DNA of 20,041 bases, from positions 501,773 through 521,813 of the forward strand of contig BFEA01000264.1 in NCBI GenBank assembly GCA_003427395.1, read 5' to 3'. The notes beneath the pieces were generated by a model. It worked only from the letters and a program-made list of their open reading frames with translations. It searched no databases and was not told where the DNA came from. A program made the position numbers and the translations under genes. This document shows, piece by piece, positions 9,087 through 17,595 of this stretch. Every line of letters begins with the position of its first letter. Position 1 is the stretch's first letter. The DNA is from Chara braunii (taxonomy: Eukaryota; Streptophyta; Charophyceae; Charales; Characeae).

Positions 9087-9337
9087 CTTTTTTTTTTGGT
9101 TTTTGATTTTTAACTCGAGTTTGGTTACGAATTTGAGTGTACCTTCCAGGCAAACCTTATTTGTATTGTTATTTTACATAACATAACTTTTTTTTTTTTT
9201 TTTTTTTTTTTAATGTTCGCGTTCGGAGGGTTTTGGCGCTCGTTCACGTTCGGAGGGTTTTGGCGCTCGTTCGCGTTCGGTCGCCAACGTTCGGGTTCGG
9301 TCACCGAACCCGAACACAATGCTACACACGTCAGGAG
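8954..9337. mobile_element. hAT-like MITE with 8-bp target duplication
   Basis: The element is 8962-9329 (368 bp), flanked by perfect direct repeats GTCAGGAG at 8954-8961 and 9330-9337. These fit the hAT target pattern nTnnnnAn. Terminal inverted repeats are CTGTGTAGCA at the left and, in reverse complement, GTGTGTAGCA at the right (9 of 10 match). Subterminal regions are rich in GTTCGG/CCGAAC, a typical hAT arrangement. Each subterminal block ends inward in a homopolymer: about 26 A (9061-9086) on the left and over 20 T (9189-9211) on the right. About 100 bp of unique AT-rich sequence lies between. The right block has a tandem GTTCGGAGGGTTTTGGCGCTC. No transposase, so it is non-autonomous. 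Confidence 0.87.
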
Positions 9338-10244
9338 TAAGAAGAGTGGGAATAAGAGAGTAAAAGAAAGGGAGCAAAAAACGACAACAAAAAAAAGTGG
9401 GAATTACAGACACATAGCTCGCAATTGGGAAACACGGCATGAGTGCAGCAGGAAACTAGAGTATAAATAAACGTCGAAAGAAAGGTTCAACCATCAGTCA
9501 GAGTGGAACTAAGTAGAAGGACTGCGATGGCCTGATTACTATGCGCCTCTCCTTTGTAATGTCTTCCACGATACTAACGTTTCATATTACATTGTTTTTA
9601 TGACATCCCTTGTGTGTGGTGTGTGGGGGAGTGTCAGCTTTAGATACTACTGTTACTCGATGGGGTGGGGGAAGAAGAAAAGGGAGGCACAATTACTGGC
9701 AAATGCTCGGTCCTTGTGTTAGTCGGGCCCCCACCGGCAGCCCCAACGTTACACTTCCACCAAAAGAGGTTACACCAAAGAGAGGTAGAAAGTTATCTTT
9801 ATAGGGGTCCCCTATATAGCCTTAATAGGAGTAGTGGTAGGTAGGTAGTGAAAAAAAAATATGTTCCATGACATGGCAGAACGCCAATTGAAGAACTTGT
9901 AACAAAAACTCAAGCGATTCTCGAAATATGTCGAAAAATCCTTCATAGCAAAAACTTTATTATATGACTATAAGTCATTTCAACAGACTTAAAAAAAACA
10001 GAGATAAAACAAAATAAATTTTAAGAACTACAATATGAATTCGAAAGTTGTTAGAAAAAGTAATTTTAGTGAATACTCATGAACAAAGTTATAAGTTGTT
10101 CTCTATAGTTTGTAAAATTTATTAAGCAAGTTTGAACTCAACAGGAAAATTTTTATAAAATAGATATATATAATGTAAATAATAACACAAATATTTTTTT
10201 TTTTGAAAGCATCATCAAGTTGTTGGTTAAATGCAAGTAAATAA
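9338..10244. other. No recognised gene; small palindrome near 9804
   Basis: Contains GTATAAATAA (9461-9470), a possible but unsupported TATA element, and a perfect short palindrome ATAGGGG-T-CCCCTAT near 9801-9817. From about 9850 the sequence turns strongly AT-rich. No coding feature seen. Confidence 0.5.
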
Positions 10245-10535
10245 TAAAAAAATTAGGCTACCAGCCGGACCGCCCGGGTCCCGGGTGGCCAGCCCGTGCA
10301 AGGACCAGGGAAGGTCCCAGTTAAAAAAAAAAAAAAAAAAAAAAAAATTCGAAAAACAAAAATGTTACAAAAAAATAAAATGAACAATTTTTGCCTTAGG
10401 GTCATATCAAAATCATTCACAGAATTTAAAATAACAAATAACTCTAAAAGTAATATTTTTATTTTTATTTTGTTAATAGTTTTTGGCCCGGCCGGGCAAG
10501 TGACTCCGGGCTACTCTGGTTGCCTAGTAAAAAAT
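10245..10535. mobile_element. Second MITE, GC-rich ends and internal poly(A)
   Basis: The element is 10253-10527 (275 bp). Terminal inverted repeats are TTAGGCTACCAG at the left and CTAGGCAACCAG (reverse complement of the right end), 10 of 12 matching. Flanks TAAAAAAA (10245-10252) and TAAAAAAT (10528-10535) form an imperfect 8-bp duplication, although the A-rich context weakens this. GC-rich subterminal blocks (CCCGGG, GGCCCGGCCGGGC) enclose a run of 25 A at about 10323-10347. The design matches the element at 8962-9329: GC-rich end, inward homopolymer, AT-rich core, no transposase. Confidence 0.75.
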
Positions 10536-11404
10536 CGAAAAAAATAAAAATAATATTTCGCAACGTATAGGGAAAACCCGGAAAAGTGATTAGGCAACTG
10601 TATTCGCAAAAAACATAACATGTTCACGTGTTTGCGGAACCCTCGAACATGTGGTACACAACTTATGTAACTATACATATGATTTTTTTAGATAATAAAA
10701 AGTAAGTTTGTTTCGATTCCTCAATACACGGTACTTTGTTTAAGAATGATTTTTTATATTGGAAAATTTGTTTTTCGCCTCCCCTCGTTCAATGGTTGTT
10801 AATTTTTTTTTTTATAATATATCTTAATTAGTGTTTTAGTTCACAAAGAATCATGTCCTGCATAACATCTGAAAACCGTACTCTCATAATCATTAATAGA
10901 GTTTATTCAAACTGAACATTTTTCAATAACTTTTCTTTGTTGGGTTTTCACAATGTATATGTTTTCTACACTTAGGTCGTTGATTCTCTCTCAAGACAAG
11001 TCTTAGTGAAAAAATTACCGTACCCCTTTGCCATATCAATCCTAATAACAAAGGAGATTTAACCAAATAATTATAAGTGCGTTTACCATGAGAGACCCAT
11101 TTGATTTTAATATGATTGTTGCAATTTAATTTTTAAAATATAATAAACAAATAAGTATCCACATTTTAAAAATTTGTATTAGATTGCAAGATTACCAAAG
11201 AGGATGTAAGCTTTAGTGTGATAACCAAACAAGTAGCCTCAGACAAATTTTTCTTCCGGATCGATTACCAATTTACTTTTTTTTAATTATTTGAGATTCA
11301 TTTGTTTTATTTTTTTGTTTAATTTACTATACAACATTCTATGCATGTCACCTTGTGATAAACTTTCTTCACGTTATGAACCCGATATATAAAACAGAAG
11401 ATAG
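10536..11404. other. AT-rich tract upstream of the LINE relic
   Basis: About 70% AT. It may hold the eroded 5' part (endonuclease and linker) of the LINE that follows, since the reverse transcriptase fragment lacks its upstream domain, but I cannot recognise endonuclease motifs. No other feature. Confidence 0.45.
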
Positions 11405-11880
11405 AGATGTAATAATCATCCTATTTTAATTTTGAACATATCGCATAAGTGGCTTGCTAAGACAACATATATGAGGATGGTTGAGATTCTCCCTACATTG
11501 GTTGAGCTCGAATAAGGTGTCTTTGTCTAAAGTCAGTTCATTTGCCACAACGTATTGACGATGATGAGATCCTTGGAAATTACTAAAAGGAGAATAGAGA
11601 GACTGTGATCTTATTATTAGACTTCGGTAAGGTTTATGATACGGTTAGTAAGACCTTTATTGCTACTATAGCAACATCCGAGGATATGAAATTTAAACGG
11701 TTTTTTTATGAAAATACAAAATTGTGTATTTCCTTGCCATAATAGTACAGATATTAGAAATGGTAAACGCTTACTTATTCGAATATTGTTTTTAAACCAA
11801 TTCCTTCTGGGACGATTACCTTTTAATATCATAGGTGTTTCTTATACAAATGAAAATGTTGCTAGATAATATCAAGTTAA
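11405..11880 (+). pseudogene. LINE (non-LTR) reverse transcriptase fragment
   Basis: Despite several stops and at least two frameshifts, consecutive hallmarks of non-LTR reverse transcriptase appear in order. KTEDRD is followed by NHPILILNISHKWLAK (from 11414), the family's 'PK..D....RPISLLN..YKI.AK' block. LPTLVELE leads to GVFV.SQFICHNVLT, the 'Q.GF..GRS..DNI' block. Then LLLDFGKVYDTVS (11608-11646) is motif A, in which the first Asp of the catalytic triad lies in 'LDF.KAYD'. A degenerate NGK segment and an unclear B region follow. No YADD box is identifiable. The stops include TAA, TAG and TGA. It is a long-dead insertion with no detectable poly(A) end. Confidence 0.87.
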
Positions 11881-13463
11881 GATTAAATAACATTGTGTTT
11901 TTTTTCTCCCTACACGCTATCAGTGGAAATAAAAGGTTGAGCTATGGCAAAAAAAATCGTTATAAAATGTAAAACTCTATAATACTTAATGTCATAATCG
12001 AAGATAATACTAATTATGCACTATTTTTTATATCAAACTTGAATAATATCTCTTATGGCCTTTATGTTTGTTATGTGGATTGGGGATTCAAACATAATTA
12101 GTTTAATGCAGAAGATAAGTTTCAACAATTTTTTTATTTACTATGGTATATTGTAACTCAATAGGGCAAGGCACAAAGGTATTAAGGAACTAACGATCAA
12201 ATTTTTCAAACAGTCCACATCTAATGAGGGTGAAAAATAAAAATTTTACACGTCAATGATATGAGTCGACTTTAACATTCTTACCCGAAATAACAAGATA
12301 TAGTATTACTAGTTGAATCATTAGTTAGCGTTTTGTATAAGTTAGAAAGGAAACATGAGAAAATTTTGGTATGATATATTCAATAAAAATAATGGTTATC
12401 ATGAGAAAAAATTAATGTCTAGTTTTGTCTTTATCTGCGTTCATTTCTCAGAGTTTAATAAAGTATAACATTTAGCTATAAATATAGTAGATGTAAAATA
12501 AGTTAAAACCCTGAGTGCGAAAAGTTAGTTTGTTTGAATGTCTACGTATAAAAAACATATATAGTTCTCCTCTCTCTACACCAACGAGACGAAAAAGCTT
12601 AAAATATTTTGCACTATCGATGTCGCTTGTGGAATGTGTTTGAACTCACGGTGAAAATTACATAAATTGTTTGCATGTCTAACGTTGTTGTACAGTGAGT
12701 AGTCATGTTTATGTCAAGGTGGCATAATTTTTTCTTGCAGGTGACGATTCTAAATTCGACACAACCTAAGTAAAACTTGTGTGGTGACTTGTACTTGGAA
12801 CAACAATTTCGTCAAAATGGATATATTTTAGTTTTTGAATAAAATTAAAAACTCGTAAATTGGTCCGATTTAGGTCGATATTTTCAGCTTGTGAGAGTTC
12901 TGTGTTATGAAAAGGCCATACCTTATAGACGCAAGTTAAGTCTAGATACATCTAGCGGGTACGACAATTTTAGAACGTCATGCCCTCTGGAATCCAACTA
13001 ATTATATATATATATCGAAAGGGTGCCGCGTTTTAAGGATACCGGAACTCCAATAAATTGATATTTTCTCCTAAATTTGTTCAATTTATCAGGTCTCAAT
13101 TTCATTCTAAGAATTAAATATGTATGTTTTTACCAAATTTATGTTTTGGCATTTTCTTTGAGGACGCCGTCGAGACAGAAACCCTGATAAGGGTATCTGC
13201 CCTATATTTTCAATGTCGGACACTGTCCGATTTCCAAAGCAAGTTTTGTTGAAAGCATTTAGTCTGATGAAATGAAAACTGTGCTGAAATGTATTCCGAC
13301 TCGTCCTCAATTGAAGAAATCTAGTTTATGTGGCCGTCTATCTGCCGACATACATAACGACAAGGGTGGACGGTGTAACTGGATACTCTTACGTTGAAAT
13401 AAAATCGGAGAAAGAAAACGGCAGTGAAAATACTGAAATAAATATCGTTTTGAACAATAATTG
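11881..13463. other. AT-rich tract without recognised genes
   Basis: Possibly the 3' remainder of the LINE and other eroded insertions. I find a short (TA)n run at about 13003-13014 and no convincing reading frames. Composition rises towards normal GC after about 13100. Confidence 0.5.
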
Positions 13464-13489
13464 GTCGCGCGACTGTTAAGCCGTGTGAT
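13464..13489 (+). repeat. Left member of an imperfect inverted repeat
   Basis: GCGCGACTGTTAAGCCGTGTGAT matches the reverse complement of 14117-14142 (GCGCGACTGTTTTTAGCCGTG...) with a small indel. The pair encloses the structured tandem repeat at 13724-14072, giving a unit of about 680 bp. I see no target duplication at either edge. Confidence 0.55.
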
Positions 13490-13723
13490 TCAGGACTAGA
13501 AAGACCAAAAATATAGCCGCGCCAGGGGTGCACTGATGGTGAGAAAGGCTAACTCGAGCAGAGTGCAGTGTCTTTTTAAGAAAACGGACCGTCAAGGGTC
13601 CGAGGGCAAACCTATGACTAAAGAAGGATTGTTGGGCTTACAAATCAAGCCCAGCCGGCTGGATGGTGGGGCGGCCTGCTTTTGGATGAAAAGGTGGGAC
13701 TGCGCCTGCCTAAACCGGGGAAA

Positions 13724-13904
13724 CAAGCGACCTATTGGGCTGCAACCCTTCAAATGGAAGGGCGGGAGGTATAGTTTCCGTAAATAGGAGCTAGCCCAGT
13801 AGGTACCGCACTGAACTTTCACCCAACAGATGCTGGAATCAAGTCGAACGATGTCCTACCTGGGGTAGCTCCTTTTTGGAGTTGCCCGTCATATAGGCCT
13901 GGAT
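13724..13904 (+). repeat. 181-bp structured repeat, copy 1
   Basis: First of two tandem units. It can fold as a three-way junction. Stem 1 is CTATTGGGCT (13732-13741) with AGCCCAGTAG (13793-13802). Stem 2 is CCCTTC/GAAGGG (13746-13762). Stem 3 is AGTTTC/GGAGCT (13773-13792). A separate 10-bp hairpin follows at 13863-13887. Several pairs are G-U, so pairing is complete only at RNA level. The hairpin GGGCTT...AAGCCC upstream (about 13634-13654) resembles the last hairpin of a further, degenerate unit. Confidence 0.8.
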
Positions 13905-14072
13905 CAAGCGGCCTACTGGGCTGCAACCCTTCAAATAGAAGGGCGACAGATAAAGCTCCCGTGAATAGGAGCTAGCCCAGTAGGTACCGCATTGAACTTT
14001 CACCCGACAGACGTCCGGATTGAGCGCGACGATACACTGTCTGGGCTAACTCCTTTTGTGGAGCAGCCCATT
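13905..14072 (+). repeat. 181-bp structured repeat, copy 2
   Basis: Second unit, sharing CTGCAACCCTTCAAAT, TAGGAGCTAGCCCAGTAGG and TGAACTTTCACCC with copy 1. The stems are CTACTGGGCT (13913-13922) with AGCCCAGTAG (13974-13983); CCCTTC/GAAGGG (13927-13943); and AGCTCC/GGAGCT (13954-13973). The terminal hairpin is TGGGCT/AGCCCA plus CTCC/GGAG (14042-14070). Where the copies differ within stems 1 and 3, pairing is kept, with Watson-Crick pairs here against G-U pairs in copy 1. The function is unknown: a structured repeat RNA, or a DNA hairpin repeat. Confidence 0.8.
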
Positions 14073-14085
14073 TTGAAAGCATAAA

Positions 14086-14142
14086 GCGCGGCCGTTTTCG
14101 ACTGCGAGATTGACAGATCTCACGGCTAAAAACAGTCGCGCG
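14086..14142. repeat. Imperfect hairpin (right end of enclosing repeat)
   Basis: GCGCGGCCGTTTTCGACTGC (14086-14105) with GAGAT pairs imperfectly with ATCTCACGGCTAAAAACAG and TCGCGC (14117-14142). The right arm is also the partner of 13464-13489. Confidence 0.6.
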
Positions 14143-14204
14143 GCTATAGCATGGCCCCTGCGGAAGGATGATACGCATAAATCGAGAAAACGACCGGATT
14201 TTTT

Positions 14205-14320
14205 TTCTTTTCGATTCCTCGAATGGAATCGAACTCGGGCCTGTGCATCGACAAGAGAGGGGAGGAGGCGCCTGCTAGGCGCAAAGCAATCTACCGTGAC
14301 CGTTGGCTTATGCGAACGGT
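14205..14320 (-). other. tRNA-like relic, possibly a SINE head
   Basis: Read on the minus strand: GGTAGATTGCTTTGCGCC is followed by a 4-bp stem with a seven-base loop CTAGCAG (anticodon position AGC). After about 28 bases comes CCCGAGTTCGATTCC, close to the tRNA B box (GGTTCGATTCC). The T-arm stem does not pair well and the variable region is too long, so this is not a functional tRNA gene. On the same strand the relic ends in an A-rich run (AAAAGAAAAAAAA), which would suit a tRNA-derived SINE. No target duplication found. Confidence 0.35.
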
Positions 14321-14324
14321 ATTC

Positions 14325-14344
14325 AAAAAAAAAAAAAAAAAAAA
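14325..14344. repeat. poly(A) tract of 20
   Basis: Uninterrupted A run next to the tRNA-like relic. On the strand of that relic it is poly(T) upstream of the 5' end, so it is not the tail of a SINE in that orientation. Confidence 0.9.
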
Positions 14345-14693
14345 GGTAAGAAAACGAACAAGCGCCAGATGGTGCACTTAGAAGAACAAGGACTTACAGT
14401 CCCTAAAAACCAAGGTGTCGTTTTCAACGACGTCAGACTTTTTGTTTTTTCTGTTTTCACTTTGTTTTTTTTCGTTCTTAGATTTTCTTTTTAGATTTTT
14501 TTTTCCTTTTTCTGATCCCCCTCTCCTTGTTTGCTGGTGTACCCGTTCGTTGAAAAGAACGAGCAACCAAGGAAGGGCAAAAAGGAACGAATCTTACCTT
14601 CAAAGTGAAACTATGCGAGAGAGAGGTGAGGAAAAGGAATCTTACCGGGTGGCGGATGCAACCACGACGACAAACACCCAAACAGGAAGGAGA

Positions 14694-15430
14694 ACAGCCT
14701 TTACAGGCTGTGTGGGAGCATACTCAGCTCCCCACTAAGAAGATGCACAAATATTCGTGGCCACGAGATCTAGAATCTTGCGGCTCACGATTCACACGTG
14801 AAGATGAAGGTTGGAGAGGTTGAGAGAGGGGGAACCTGGGAGTTGGGAAGGGAAGGTCTTACTCCTCCCAACCTGATAACTACCCCTCCCGTTTTTAGAG
14901 GAGGGCAGAGAAATCTAAGGAGGAGGTTGTTGCATGCAACTGCATGAACCTGGCCGAGAGAATGGTCATGCTTGTGGAGTTAGATTTAACTTTAATTTTT
15001 CTTTTCTTTTTGTTTGTTTTTTCTTTTTTCTTGTGAGGACACTTGTCCTCACGTGGTGCTACCTCTGGCAGAAGGTGCCAGAGGTACATGTCAGGCTCCC
15101 GTTTTTAAAGGGAGCCTGAAATCTGAAGGGTTATGAGGGGAAAAGGCCAAGTACAGCCTTTTCCTCGATGTATCTGCCCTGGAAAAAGAGTCCAGATACA
15201 TCAAACTGAAAGGGGTTATATCTCTCCAACCCCTTATCAGAAAAATAAAAGAAAAACACTTTTGGAAATTGGAAAAGCCCAGCTACCTCGTGAAATTTCG
15301 AGATAGCTGAGCAAAAGAAAAGAAAATGAAAACAAGGGCAGTTAACGAAACTGCCCTCATTAAGGTTGTGGTTGTGGTGCGGCCACAATTAACCCTGAAT
15401 CTTGGCAAGATCAAGGGCTCACCGTGAGCT
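14694..15430. repeat. Chain of at least 12 unrelated short hairpins
   Basis: Adjacent inverted repeats, mostly with 8-11 bp stems and short loops, and mostly with unrelated stem sequences. Examples: ACAGCCT/AGGCTGT 14694-14711; GTGGGAGC/GCTCCCCAC 14712-14735; CCCTCC/GGAGGG 14884-14905; GTTGCATGCAAC 14929-14940; GTGAGGAC/GTCCTCAC 15033-15052; ACCTCTGGCA/TGCCAGAGGT 15061-15085; TCAGGCTCCC/GGGAGCCTGA 15091-15119; an AAAAGGC/GCCTTTT stem 15135-15166; GATGTATCTG/CAGATACATC 15167-15202; AAGGGGTT/AACCCCTT 15210-15235; CAGCTACCTCG/CGAGATAGCTG 15280-15309; AGGGCAGTT/AACTGCCCT 15335-15357; CCCT..ATCTT/AAGAT..AGGG 15393-15417; GCTCAC/GTGAGC 15418-15430. No protein-coding signal. Two members (14886 and 15096) share loop CCCGTTTTTA and a following AAATCT(A/G)AGG, so some are diverged copies 210 bp apart. 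Confidence 0.9.
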
Positions 15431-15477
15431 CGCGATTTTGCCTGGGGACTGGAGTGACGTCCAACCCTCCTCAGCCA

Positions 15478-15486
15478 CTATAAAAC
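15478..15486 (+). promoter_or_regulatory. Possible TATA box
   Basis: CTATAAAAC lies just after the hairpin chain. Sequence downstream is GC-richer, and I find no supported reading frame to pair with it, so this is a motif match only. Confidence 0.2.
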
Positions 15487-15774
15487 AGGCAGTTATCCCT
15501 CAGCTGCCACACAAAGCACTCGTGATGCCGGTGTGTGACGAGCACAATTAAGTGGTGCTGGGATGCTGGAGGTGCTGCCTGAGACAACGTGGGAGGACGT
15601 TGGAAGTCTGTAGAGGAGCGCAAGGAGAGGAGCAGGGCAGCCATAGCCAAGGCAGGGAGCACTATGCTCACTTCCCCTCTGGCTGGTGCTGGTCCCACGG
15701 GACTGACCCAGGGACACTGCGGGACTACGGCGGTGAGGCACAGTGAAATTTGGGCATGGGGCACAAATTTTAAT

Positions 15775-15980
15775 AATTTTGGCCAGCCATTTTCCCACTT
15801 TAGTGGGGAGATGCTGCCAAAATTTTACCATGGCGGGTAAACGGTGGCTAAGCTGTTGGCGGCGGCACCAGGCTGAACAAACTTGCGGCAAGTTATTTTC
15901 CCACTTATGTGAGAAAGTGCTGCCGAATTTTTTAAGCGCCGACGACAATTAATTTTGGCAGCGTTATGCTGTCGAAATTC
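15775..15980. repeat. Three large hairpins sharing one design
   Basis: Hairpin 1 (15775-15824) pairs AATTTTGG with CCAAAATT, then CAG/CTG, CAT/ATG and CCCACT/AGTGGG. Hairpin 2 (15885-15926) pairs CGGCA with TGCCG and TTTCCCAC with GTGAGAAA. Hairpin 3 (about 15952-15980) pairs AATTTTGGCAGC with GCTGTCGAAATT, fully paired if two G-U pairs are allowed. Hairpins 1 and 2 share TTTTCCCACTT and GTGCTGCC/ATGCTGCC and are diverged direct repeats about 107 bp apart. A long minus-strand open frame across this region is a by-product. Confidence 0.8.
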
Positions 15981-15989
15981 AAGGCCGTC

Positions 15990-16986
15990 AGGATAAACTA
16001 AGTGGAGGGGAAGTGCTGGCTGTCGGCAGGGACGTCAGTAATTACCGCTTTTGAGTGAGAACCAGTGGGAAGTGACATTGATTTCTTTCATCGACATCAG
16101 CAGAAGGCGGGGCGTCATGCATTGTCCAGGTCGGACCAGTGGGACCGATGGGACACATGAGTGAGTCAGGTGGTCCTTTATTTTTTCTGAGAGCCAGGAG
16201 AGGCTGTTTTGATAAACGACATCATCTGGAAGTGAGAAAGGAGGACGTGGGACTGCCTGGGACCACTTGACACTAGTGGGCATCACACCGCACCACTCGG
16301 TATCAGTTGGTACCAACGCGGACTACTTAGAATTATTTGGCACAGACATCGGACCGCCAGGAGCTAAGTGGGACTCATGGGACTTGCCGCCTTCGCGTCT
16401 GGGACTGCCGCAGGAAATACTAGTGAGTCGGGTGTCGACTTGGACTAGTAACCTTCACAGTTTATGCCTGAAGCAGCGGTTTCTTCGATGAGGCGCGTCG
16501 GTTACTTAAGTTCTTGTACGAGGTCGCAGTCAAACTTTTCGCTACTCAAGAGCAGTGGTTGGCACGGATCCATCACACCTGTGTGCGCCCTCACATTGTA
16601 TGACCCTTCTCTTTTTCTTTTGAGTGCTCAGGGAAATGTTGAAAGGAAAGAAAATGTAACGAGGCATGTTTGTGTGGGACTCTGAGTCTGACTTGGGCAA
16701 TGTGTTCGTGGTTGAAATCGTTAAATGTTGACGTTGCTTTGCATGCAGGTATGTGAAAAGAGAAAAGTGTTGAGAAGGGAGCTCAAGTTTTGCTGATTGA
16801 AATGGTGAAAACGTTGAATGTTTCTTCTATCTTTTCTCTGTGACGGCTTCACTTGTCTGATAAAGTAACGGTCAGCCTATGGATGGGGGAAAAGTAAGCG
16901 GGGTCGAAAAAGGGATGCGAAACTTAAAGAAAGGGGAATATGAATAAATTTCGCTATCCTTGAGGTTTCCTTTCTATCCCAAATGA
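15990..16986. other. No recognised gene
   Basis: GC-moderate, with many GGGAC/CAGTGGGA words and one perfect 12-bp palindrome, GTTGGTACCAAC (16306-16317). Short open frames without recognisable motifs. The hairpin density falls off after about 16320. Confidence 0.5.
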
Positions 16987-17463
16987 CCCTCTCGACCTAT
17001 TTCCCGTCCGAACAAGTCTCGACTATAACCCTTTCCTCGTCTGCATTTCTAATTCGTCCAAGTTGTCCTTCGTGTAAAGGTCCAGGGTAGTCGTTCTGAT
17101 TCAGAGTATAAGAGCTCTCTCTCTCTAGGAAGAAATTCGGGAGGGGGTTCGTTGCTTTAGGAGCCGGCCCTGTTATCGACCCGGAGTGGACCGTTTTAAC
17201 GGGGGAGTGCTTTGCCGATTCATGGGAGATGGTCCGACTTCTGAGATCCGAGTTCTGGCTCGGGCGAGGAGGAGGAATACTCCAGACCACTTCCTAGAGA
17301 GTGAGACGCACGATGGTTAGGAATCTGAATCGACTTTTCCTTTGTACCTTTATACAGGGAAAAAACTGAAAATTAATATTTTTTTGAGTGGCCACCTTAG
17401 GTGTCACTAACACATGGAGAACTTGTGCCAAAAGAAGCCGGTTCATGTACCTACTAGTGTTAG
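16987..17463 (-). repeat. Right arm of the long inverted-repeat pair
   Basis: Reverse complement of the repeat at 4690-5169. The inner edge is CCCTCTCGA (16987-16995) and the outer edge fades near CTAGTGTTA (17453-17461). The match is continuous apart from scattered substitutions and small indels, with several blocks of 15-20 identical bases. Outside the arm the sequence goes directly into the tandem gene triplet. Confidence 0.85.
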
Positions 17464-17595
17464 AAGGAGTGTGAATAGACACTGCTTTTCGTAGTTGGAC
17501 CTTGACATAAGAATCACAGCTCGGAAAAGGGGGATAAGGGTAAAGAAGTTTGTGTAGATAAATTTATATTGACAAAGTTATTATTTATCATTCAG

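Noticed and set aside
13262-13282. CTGATGA followed by GAAA, resembling a hammerhead ribozyme core
   Set aside because: Only three bases separate the two core elements, so stem II cannot form.
15493-15948. 151-codon open frame on the minus strand
   Set aside because: It spans two large hairpins whose pairing explains the base pattern. No domain, no codon-level signal, and composition is that of the repeat.
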